From Acidimicrobiia bacterium (GTDB taxonomy: Bacteria; Actinomycetota; Acidimicrobiia; Spongiisociales; ZC4RG35), in the NCBI GenBank assembly GCA_009377735.1, contig WHTL01000276.1:1-5527 (forward strand): a stretch of DNA of 5,527 bases. The letters run 5' to 3'. The position numbers and the translations under genes were made by a program. This document shows positions 1 through 5,527 of the stretch, piece by piece (the stretch's first letter is position 1; every line of letters starts with the position of its first letter). Below the pieces are notes generated by a model that had not been told where the DNA came from, made no database searches, and was given only the letters and a program-made list of their open reading frames with translations.

Positions 1-161
1 AACGAGCCACCATCCTCAAACCGGGCACGATGCTGGTGAGCCAGCCCGAGCTGCCTATTCCGCTGGTTGCCGAGTTTCCCTTCCCGGCCTGGGCCACCAG
101 ACCCTCGGAAGTGGCCGGATCGCCTTCCGACGGCGCCGAGGACCCATTCGAGGGTCTGTGA
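1..161 (+). CDS. herA: HerA-like DNA translocase/ATPase, C-terminal fragment (partial)
   Basis: Only the last 52 codons are in the window, read in the frame starting at base 3 and ending in TGA at 159-161; the gene begins upstream. The visible peptide contains LKPGTMLVSQPELPIPL, then FPFPAWATRPSEV and a short acidic tail ending DPFEGL. A proline-rich strand of the form 'P-E-L-P-I-P-L-V' followed by 'FPFPAWATR' is what I recall from the C-terminus of bacterial HerA/DUF87 ATPases. In that family the C-terminal segment packs across the RecA-like core of the hexamer. The Walker motifs are not visible, so the call rests on this tail and on the neighbours: HerA is the standard partner of NurA and Mre11-Rad50, which follow directly. 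The stop codon overlaps the GTG start of sbcD by 4 bp (GTGA). The family would be expected to pump DNA and to stimulate NurA. Confidence 0.72.
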   Translation, partial: RATILKPGTMLVSQPELPIPLVAEFPFPAWATRPSEVAGSPSDGAEDPFEGL

Positions 162-1297
162 GGATCCTCCACACCGCCGATTGGCACGTCGGGCGCAGCA
201 TCCGCGGGCGAAGTAGGGCTCAAGAGCACCGCCAGGTTCTCCAGGAGATCACCGATTTCGCCGCGGAGGTGAAGGCCGACCTTGTGGTGGTGGCTGGTGA
301 CCTGTTCGATGTGTCCTCGCCCACCGCCGAGTCCGAGGAGATCGTCTACTCGACCCTGCTTGGGCTGGCGGAGGTGGCACCGGTGGTGGCGGTAGCCGGG
401 AATCACGACAATCCGCGGCGACTGGAGGCGGTCACTCCACTTCTCCGTCTTGGTCGGGTGGTGATGGCGAGTGAGGTCCGTCGTGCCCAGGATGGGGGTG
501 TCCTACATCATCCCGATGTCCCCGATACCCGCATCGTCCTGCTGCCGTTTCTTTCCCAGCGGGCCATCGTACGTGCCGACGAACTGATGGGCTCGACCTC
601 GGACCAACACGGTGGGATCTACACCGAGAGGTTCGCACGTATCGTCGAGTCGTTAAGCGCGGACACCAGCACCGACGAGGTCAACATCGCCGTCTCCCAC
701 CTGATGGTCCATGGCGGTGAGACCGGCGGTGGAGAACGCGAGGCTCACACCCTTTTCGATTACTCGGTCAATGCCGGCGTATTCCCCAGTCACTTCTCCT
801 ACGTCGCACTGGGGCATCTGCACCGCCCCCAACAGGTGGCTTCGGCGCCACCTGTCTGGTATTCGGGCTCACCCTTGCAACTCGACTTCGGTGAGGCGGG
901 CATTGAAAAACAGGTCTTGGTAGTCGATGTGGAGCCGGGTCTCCCGGCCACCGTCACACCGCACCAGCTCAAGGCGGGGACACCCCTCGTCCAACTCACT
1001 GGGACCCTCCCTCAAATCGAGGCTCAGGCCGACGATCTGGAGGAGGCATACGTCAGGGTGATCGTGGACGAGCCAAATAGGGCGGGTCTCGCGGGTGAGA
1101 TCCGAGCGCTCATTCCCAATGTGGTTGATATCGTCCTCGACCCTTCCCGGCGACAAGAACGGGATGGCAAGCGTGTCGACCGGACGGGCATGAGCCACGC
1201 CGAGCGATTCGGTGCCTATCTGACCGAGAACGATATCGAGGACCCTCGGCTCGTGGAACTTTTCGACGAATTGTTGGACGAGGCACATGAGGCCTGA
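158..1297 (+). CDS. sbcD: SbcD/Mre11 double-strand-break nuclease subunit
   Basis: This is a 379-residue metallophosphoesterase, close to the usual SbcD length of about 380-400. All the expected metal ligands are visible: D8 and H10 in TADWH, D48 in GDLFD (47-51), N82 and H83 in GNHD (81-84), H181 in VSHLMVHGG, and H220 and H222 in GHLH (219-222). Residues of roughly 275-335 look like the capping domain. The C-terminal stretch from about 340 (AERFGAYL...LVELFDELLDEA) matches the Rad50/SbcC-binding helical tail of SbcD proteins. The family is a Mn-dependent 3'-5' dsDNA exonuclease and ssDNA/hairpin endonuclease, working with SbcC on broken, hairpin or protein-blocked ends. The GTG start at 158 is chosen because it places MRILHTADWH at the N-terminus as in homologues, with GAGG at 150-153 as a ribosome site. 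The gene overlaps the upstream herA-like stop by 4 bp and the downstream sbcC start by 11 bp. Confidence 0.96.
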   Translation: MRILHTADWHVGRSIRGRSRAQEHRQVLQEITDFAAEVKADLVVVAGDLFDVSSPTAESEEIVYSTLLGLAEVAPVVAVAGNHDNPRRLEAVTPLLRLGRVVMASEVRRAQDGGVLHHPDVPDTRIVLLPFLSQRAIVRADELMGSTSDQHGGIYTERFARIVESLSADTSTDEVNIAVSHLMVHGGETGGGEREAHTLFDYSVNAGVFPSHFSYVALGHLHRPQQVASAPPVWYSGSPLQLDFGEAGIEKQVLVVDVEPGLPATVTPHQLKAGTPLVQLTGTLPQIEAQADDLEEAYVRVIVDEPNRAGLAGEIRALIPNVVDIVLDPSRRQERDGKRVDRTGMSHAERFGAYLTENDIEDPRLVELFDELLDEAHEA

Positions 1298-3635
1298 ACG
1301 TCTTGAGCTGCAGGGCTTCACCGCCTTCCGAGAACAGACCGTTGTGGACTTCGCCAAGTTGGAGCTGTTTGCGCTCACCGGGCCCACTGGGTCAGGGAAG
1401 AGCTCGTTGATAGATGCCATCACCTTCGCTCTCTATGGGGCGGTGCCACGACACGGGAGGGTCGAGCCCGTGATCTCCTCGGGCATGAACGAGGCACGGG
1501 TCAGATTCGACTTCGAGTTGGACGACCGCCATCTCACGGCGGTACGGGTGGTTCGTCGTAGTGGGAGGGGTGCCAGCACGTCCGAGGCACGGTTGGAGGA
1601 GAAGGAGGGAGATGTCCTAGCCTCGGGTGTCACTGAGGTTACGGCCGAGGTGACGAGGTTGATTGGACTCAGCTTCACTCATTTCACCAGGTCGGTGGTA
1701 CTGCCACAGGGTGATTTTGCCCGGCTGCTCCACGACACGCCCGCCGATCGCCAAGAGTTTCTCAAGGAGCTCTTGGATCTGGGGGTGCTGGAAAGGGTGC
1801 GCGAACTGGGAAAGCAACGTCTCAACGCCGTGACACGGGAGAGTGAGATCCGCACTGAGCGTCTGCGCGCCCTGGAGTACGCCACCGAGGAGGCCGAAGA
1901 GCACCGGAAGGAGAAGGAGAGAGGTCTGGCTTCTCTGGTGGAGTCGGTGGGGGAGATGAGTTCGGGGCTCGCCGTACTCGAGAGCAAGATCGGCCAGCAC
2001 AACAAGACTCTCGAGGGTCTTTCCGAGGATCGTGCTCTCCTCGTCGGGATCGAGCGCCCGGCGGGGTTGGACTCGCTGTCCGATGACCTCATGCGGACTG
2101 AGAGAGAGCTGACCGCCGCCAATGAACTGGTGAATCAGGCAAGAAAGACGCTGGATGAGGTTCGAGAACACCGTTTCGAACTACCCACGGCAGCCCTTTT
2201 GGAACAGATGGAGGAACGACAACGTCGACTTCGCCAGCTGACAAATGAGCTGAATGGTCTGGTCGATCCCACCACGGGGCACGAGGACCTGGAGCAAAAA
2301 GAACGAAAGGCTCGAGGGGTGGTGGAGACTCGGACGGAGGAGCACGAGACCCTAAAGGTCAGCCACGCCGCGGCTGCACTTCTCAGCGAGGTGACCATAG
2401 GTGACCCTTGCCCCGTATGTCGCCGCCCTCTTGAGGAGGTTCCAACCCACTCCGGCCAGGATGATGTTGATGCCGCCCACAAGGCTCTTATCGACGCCAG
2501 AGAACATCATGAGGCAACACGGAAGCAACTAGAAGAACTCGGACGAGCCGTAGCGACCTATCGGTCGACCCGTGACGGCCTGGCGCAGCGTGTCAAAACC
2601 CTCCAGGACGACATCGCCGCAGATGGGGACCTGGCGGAGATCAAGAAGTCCGTCGAGGCGGCCGACAAGTCGGTGAAAGATGCCGAGGGGGCAATGAATG
2701 CAGCCGCATCCGCGCATGAGAAGGCCATGACGGAGCGGGAAGAGGCATCGCAGCGCTCGGATGAGGCGAAGTCAGGCTTTGAGAGGGTCAGATACGGTGT
2801 CGCCCGTCTCGATCCCCCCGAGCCGGAGGATGAGAGCCCCAAACATCTCTGGGATGGGATCACGACCTGGGCAACCCAAAAAATTGCGAACCTCGATGCC
2901 GAGTTGAACCAAAGGAAAAGCGACCTAGCGGAGCTCACCGAGGATCTGACCGACAAACGCAGTGCCATCACGGAGCTATTTCACGAATTGGACTTGGAGC
3001 CTGGTTACGACCCTGGTGTTACGGCCGTCCGCGCCCACGAGGGTGCGGCAAAGGATCTGGAGACGATCCGGAAAGACCGGAAGGAGGCAGATGAAGTTCG
3101 CCAGATCCTGATATCTCTGGAACGGGACGCGGACCTTGCCAAGAGTCTCATCGATCACCTTCGTGCCAACCGGTTCGAGGGGTGGCTCCTCGAGGAGGCC
3201 CTGCACGAACTGGTCGATGGCGCCAATCACCTTCTCAACGAACTTTCATCTGGGAACTTCTCCCTCGATGTCGAGGATCGGGCTTTCGCGGTCATCGACC
3301 ATCGCAACCTCGACGCCCGACGGGGCGTGCGGACGCTCTCCGGCGGTGAGACATTCCTGGTGTCGCTGGCCCTGGCGCTCTCCCTGGCCTCTCAGCTCGC
3401 CGAGATATCCACTGAGGGAACGGCAAGACTCGATGCCATTTTCCTCGATGAGGGGTTCGGGAGCCTCGATGCCGAATCGTTGGAGACGGTGGCATCGGTG
3501 GTCACCGAATTGGCTAGTAGAGGTCGGATCGTCGGGCTGGTAACCCACGTCCGCGAACTTGCCGAGCAGATGCCCGTTCGCTTCGTCGTGGTCCGTGATG
3601 GTGCCGGAGCCCGGGTGGAGCGTCACGACCGATGA
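1287..3635 (+). CDS. sbcC: SbcC/Rad50 SMC-like ATPase with zinc hook
   Basis: This 782-residue protein has the full Rad50 layout. The N-terminal ATPase half has Walker A GPTGSGKS (32-39) and a Q-loop at Q141 in VVLPQGDF. A charged coiled-coil arm follows (about 160-370), then the zinc hook CPVC (C375, C378). A return coiled coil runs to about 630, and the C-terminal half has signature TLSGGE (683-688), Walker B IFLDE (718-722), D-loop GSLD (725-728) and H-loop H754. ATP binding engages the two heads, the hook joins two molecules, and together they gate the SbcD nuclease at DNA ends. It is shorter than E. coli SbcC (1048 residues), so the arms are compact. Both arms contain proline-rich breaks (P258, P300 and P328; 509-518). 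ATG at 1287 gives the standard N-terminus MRPERLELQGFTAF and has GAGG at 1280-1283. Its stop overlaps the nurA start as ATGA. Confidence 0.96.
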   Translation: MRPERLELQGFTAFREQTVVDFAKLELFALTGPTGSGKSSLIDAITFALYGAVPRHGRVEPVISSGMNEARVRFDFELDDRHLTAVRVVRRSGRGASTSEARLEEKEGDVLASGVTEVTAEVTRLIGLSFTHFTRSVVLPQGDFARLLHDTPADRQEFLKELLDLGVLERVRELGKQRLNAVTRESEIRTERLRALEYATEEAEEHRKEKERGLASLVESVGEMSSGLAVLESKIGQHNKTLEGLSEDRALLVGIERPAGLDSLSDDLMRTERELTAANELVNQARKTLDEVREHRFELPTAALLEQMEERQRRLRQLTNELNGLVDPTTGHEDLEQKERKARGVVETRTEEHETLKVSHAAAALLSEVTIGDPCPVCRRPLEEVPTHSGQDDVDAAHKALIDAREHHEATRKQLEELGRAVATYRSTRDGLAQRVKTLQDDIAADGDLAEIKKSVEAADKSVKDAEGAMNAAASAHEKAMTEREEASQRSDEAKSGFERVRYGVARLDPPEPEDESPKHLWDGITTWATQKIANLDAELNQRKSDLAELTEDLTDKRSAITELFHELDLEPGYDPGVTAVRAHEGAAKDLETIRKDRKEADEVRQILISLERDADLAKSLIDHLRANRFEGWLLEEALHELVDGANHLLNELSSGNFSLDVEDRAFAVIDHRNLDARRGVRTLSGGETFLVSLALALSLASQLAEISTEGTARLDAIFLDEGFGSLDAESLETVASVVTELASRGRIVGLVTHVRELAEQMPVRFVVVRDGAGARVERHDR

Positions 3636-4534
3636 GGTATCGGGTCGGTGCCTGGGCGGCGGAGTACGGTCCGGCGGGCTCGAGTGACCTCGACCCCTCA
3701 AAAACGGAGATAGACATAGGAGTGGAGCTACCAGCGACCTCATGGCGGGAGCTAGGCCCCGACGTCGAGCCCGCCCACGACGTGATCTTTCTGGACGGGG
3801 TGCGCAGGGTGGAGGCCAATGTCTGGATCGAGGATGGTTCGGGGGGCGATGTGCTGGGATTGGCAGCGAGTTATGCGGCCGGTGCGATCAGGATGGGAGA
3901 ACGTGGCGAGTTGGTTGCCGCCGAGGTTGGTCGCGGCCTGTTCACGTCGGCATCAGCGGCTGAGCCGATCGTGACTCGACATGGGACCTATGGAGTGGTC
4001 ACTACCAAAGGGGTGAGCCCCGAAGAGCTCTGGCTCGGTATCCAGTCGCAGATGGGAATCGTCGAGGCCGAGGTGGCTTCACGATTCAGCGATGCCGATC
4101 TGATCGTTGTCGACGGGCCCCTCTCGCCGCGAAAATCACCGGCGGTCGGCTATGTGAAGCGAGAGCATGTCGAATATCTTCCAGATGAGGTTGTTGCCAT
4201 CAAGAGGGACCTCAGTACGGGTAAGAGGACACCGCTCTTCTTGCTCGGCGGCATGCATCAACGCTTCTCCTGGTATCTGAGGCTGGGCCCATATCGTGGC
4301 TCGGAAGGTCTCGTACGGTGCGAGCTCGGGTCGGATCGCCCGGTGACGGATGGGATCCGGATGGCCGACATCACGGCCGCCACTTTGCCCCGGTACGCCT
4401 CCCGCCCCCACAAGGACAAGCGTGCACCGGAAAACCTCTATCCCATCGGTGGTCTGGAGCGGACCCTGCGCCACCGACTCGGCGACGCCGAACTGATGCT
4501 GCGGGCACTACGGAGTGCAGCGGGTCGCGGTTAG
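3632..4534 (+). CDS. nurA: NurA-domain 5'-3' nuclease
   Basis: This 300-residue protein is recognised by the spaced NurA motifs. D55 lies in IFLDGVRR (an RNase H-like first strand with catalytic Asp) and D161 in LIVVDGPLS. GYVKR spans 173-177, and RFSWYLRLGP (211-220) is a central strand. The strongly conserved C-terminus contains LPRYASRPHKDKRAPENLYP (252-271, with Y255 and H260) followed by IGGLE. By analogy with archaeal NurA, the two Asp residues plus a Glu and the C-terminal Tyr/His would form the two-metal site; I cannot assign the Glu with certainty. NurA dimers sit on the HerA hexamer and degrade DNA to leave 3' overhangs. No signal peptide or membrane segment is seen, so it should be cytosolic. 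The ATG overlaps the sbcC stop by 4 bp, indicating translational coupling. Its TAG stop overlaps the stop codon of the convergent gene. No terminator hairpin follows. Confidence 0.88.
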   Translation: MRYRVGAWAAEYGPAGSSDLDPSKTEIDIGVELPATSWRELGPDVEPAHDVIFLDGVRRVEANVWIEDGSGGDVLGLAASYAAGAIRMGERGELVAAEVGRGLFTSASAAEPIVTRHGTYGVVTTKGVSPEELWLGIQSQMGIVEAEVASRFSDADLIVVDGPLSPRKSPAVGYVKREHVEYLPDEVVAIKRDLSTGKRTPLFLLGGMHQRFSWYLRLGPYRGSEGLVRCELGSDRPVTDGIRMADITAATLPRYASRPHKDKRAPENLYPIGGLERTLRHRLGDAELMLRALRSAAGRG

Positions 4535-5127
4535 CCCCGAGACAAGAGGGAGCCCGGTGCGGTGACCCGCCAGTCCGCATCTGGGGCGTGTTTTCTGGTG
4601 AGATCCCGCAACATCTCGTGCTGATCCTGGGTCTCTAACCGTTCTGTGAGGACCTTTTCGGCTCCATCGCTAGTCACAGCGGCAATACCAGAACCGCCCC
4701 AGCGGCGGTGTTTGTCGGCTGGTGCTCGACCGCGGTACTTCTTCGACTCCCCACCCCTTTTGGTCAAGATGTCCATTCGCGTATCGTCGTGTCGGCGGGC
4801 GGGGGTTCGGAAAGTGAAGCCGGTCTTCGTTCTGGTCATTGCCGCGACTTCACGCCAGTCGAGATGCTCCCGTCGGAACAGGAAGACCCGGGTGATGCCG
4901 CCATCATCGAACCGGGCTGCGATGGGCAACCACCAGAAGGCGGCCACTCCGAGAAAAACACCCGCTCCGATCCAGAGCAGCGGGAAGAACCAGCCCGGCC
5001 GACCAGCCTTCAACGACACGCCGATGAAGATCAGGATCAGGGGGCTCAACGTCTGGGAGGCAATGTTCCATATCGAGGAACGGATGGTCAACAGGACATG
5101 CTCCTTCTCTCTCGTCCTGCCCCGCAC
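4531..5127 (-). CDS. Two-helix membrane protein with PH-like domain, uncharacterised
   Basis: This 198-residue protein has two hydrophobic segments, at about 27-40 (LSPLILIFIGVSL) and 46-70 (WFFPLLWIGAGVFLGVAAFWW), probably a helical hairpin in the inner membrane. A hydrophilic, probably cytosolic part follows. It begins ARFDDGGITRVFLFRREHLDWREVAAM (short pieces: FDDGG 73-77, LDWREV 89-94), which resembles the bacterial PH-like domains of small actinobacterial membrane proteins, where a DDxG turn precedes a strand and 'W-x-E-V'. The C-terminal 90 residues are Arg/Lys/Asp-rich with no motif I recognise. Function is unknown. The GTG start at 5127 has AGTAGG (plus-strand 5133-5138) 5 bases upstream. 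An in-frame TTG at 5091 has a better AAGGAG (plus-strand 5101-5106) at 9 bases and would remove 12 hydrophilic residues, so the start is uncertain. It converges on nurA and diverges from the DUF456 gene. Confidence 0.75.
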   Translation of the reverse strand: MRGRTREKEHVLLTIRSSIWNIASQTLSPLILIFIGVSLKAGRPGWFFPLLWIGAGVFLGVAAFWWLPIAARFDDGGITRVFLFRREHLDWREVAAMTRTKTGFTFRTPARRHDDTRMDILTKRGGESKKYRGRAPADKHRRWGGSGIAAVTSDGAEKVLTERLETQDQHEMLRDLTRKHAPDADWRVTAPGSLLSRG

Positions 5128-5139
5128 GATAACCTACTG

Positions 5140-5158
5140 GTCGGTGAGATCGACCGAC
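5140..5158. repeat. 19-bp inverted repeat in divergent intergenic gap
   Basis: The sequence GTCGGT-N7-ACCGAC has two perfect 6-base arms around a 7-base spacer (GAGATCG). It lies inside the 46-bp gap between the divergent starts at 5127 and 5174. The dyad shape and location suit a binding site for a dimeric regulator acting on both genes. Such short arms can arise by chance in GC-rich DNA, so function is inferred only. Confidence 0.4.
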
Positions 5159-5162
5159 GACT

Positions 5163-5167
5163 GGAGG
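5163..5167 (+). promoter_or_regulatory. Strong ribosome binding site for the DUF456 gene
   Basis: GGAGG is followed by a 6-base spacer (TAGCTG) and ATG at 5174. This is a near-ideal Shine-Dalgarno match. It decides the start of the downstream membrane protein, because no comparable site precedes other in-frame starts nearby. Confidence 0.85.
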
Positions 5168-5173
5168 TAGCTG

Positions 5174-5527
5174 ATGCCCGTGGAGGATCCGGTGCTCTTC
5201 TGGATTGTGGTGGCTGTGATGGTCCTCGGGATCCTCGGCAGCTTCATCCCCGGGGTGCCCGGCGGTTGGATGATCTTCCTGGCGGCGCTGGTATATGCGT
5301 TTCTCACGGAATTCGAGGTCATCGGCTGGGTCTCGGTCCTGGCGATCGGATTGATCGCGCTGGTGGCAACCATCGGCGACATCTTTGTGGCCGGATACGG
5401 TGCCAGACGCTTCGGTGCCAGCCGAGCAGGAACGCTAGGCGGAATTCTGGGAGGCATCGTCGGTGCGCTCCTGGGCTCGACCATCTTTGGGGTGGGCGCA
5501 ATACTCGGTCTGCCGGTTGGAGCCGTC
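5174..5527 (+). CDS. DUF456-family membrane protein, N-terminal part (runs off window)
   Basis: There are 118 codons from ATG 5174 to the window edge without a stop, so the gene is incomplete at its 3' end. The protein begins MPVEDPVLFW and is almost wholly hydrophobic. Segments lie at about 8-25, 31-45, 52-74 and 88-113. Family hallmarks are visible: PGVPGG (26-31) after the first helix, and GARRFGASR (76-84) before a glycine-rich helix with repeated small residues (GGILGGIVGALLG, 89-101). This pattern matches DUF456 proteins, roughly 160-residue inner-membrane proteins with no established function, widespread in actinobacteria and other bacteria. The start is supported by GGAGG at 5163-5167. 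It is divergent from the PH-like gene, so the two may share a control region. I would not link it functionally to the repair operon. Confidence 0.85.
   Translation, partial: MPVEDPVLFWIVVAVMVLGILGSFIPGVPGGWMIFLAALVYAFLTEFEVIGWVSVLAIGLIALVATIGDIFVAGYGARRFGASRAGTLGGILGGIVGALLGSTIFGVGAILGLPVGAV

Noticed and set aside
869..1423. A 184-codon minus-strand open frame across the sbcD/sbcC junction
   Set aside because: It lies wholly antisense to two genes with complete catalytic motifs, and has no recognisable domain.
1617..2171. A long minus-strand open frame inside sbcC
   Set aside because: It is the antisense of the coiled-coil coding region; its Leu/Ser/His-rich composition reflects reversed Glu/Lys/Asp codons.
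1900..3120. Repetitive-looking GAG/AAG-rich DNA within sbcC
   Set aside because: It is explained by Glu/Lys-rich coiled-coil coding; no exact repeat units of regular spacing were seen.
3246..3743. A minus-strand open frame over the sbcC 3' end and nurA start
   Set aside because: It overlaps the essential signature and Walker B coding region and shows no family motif.
4646..5170. A 174-codon plus-strand open frame opposite the PH-like gene
   Set aside because: Its product is Arg/Pro/Ser-rich with no domain, typical of the antisense of a GC-rich gene. The minus strand gives clean membrane helices and a PH-like motif.
1..5527. tRNA, rRNA, CRISPR, insertion sequence or attachment site
   Set aside because: None seen: no spaced identical repeats, no transposase motifs, no terminal inverted repeats and no tRNA-like cloverleaf in the small non-coding space available.

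Overview
The window is GC-rich (about 60% by eye), with GTG and ATG starts and tightly packed genes. This suggests an actinobacterium. The style of the DUF456 and small PH-like membrane proteins, and of an SbcD beginning MRILHTADWH, would fit a lineage such as Acidimicrobiia, but the taxon is inferred and not proven.

Positions 1-4534 hold one continuous plus-strand operon of DNA-end-processing genes. In order, it contains the tail of a HerA-like hexameric DNA translocase (1-161), the Mre11-type nuclease SbcD (158-1297), the Rad50-type SMC-like ATPase SbcC with a CPVC zinc hook (1287-3635), and a NurA-domain nuclease (3632-4534). Every junction overlaps (4, 11 and 4 bp), so the four proteins are probably made together. 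The order herA-mre11-rad50-nurA is the classic archaeal double-strand-break resection operon. In that model Mre11-Rad50 recognises and trims the broken end, and HerA-NurA then resects it to give a 3' single strand for recombinase loading. Finding it intact in what looks like a bacterial chromosome is the most notable thing here.

Positions 4531-5127 hold a convergent minus-strand gene for a small two-helix membrane protein with a PH-like cytosolic domain. Its stop codon overlaps the nurA stop codon. A 46-bp divergent gap (5128-5173) carries a 19-bp dyad. It is followed by the start of a plus-strand DUF456-family membrane protein that runs off the window end. I see no RNA genes, mobile elements, CRISPR arrays or hairpin terminators. 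No stretch over 300 bases lacks a gene.
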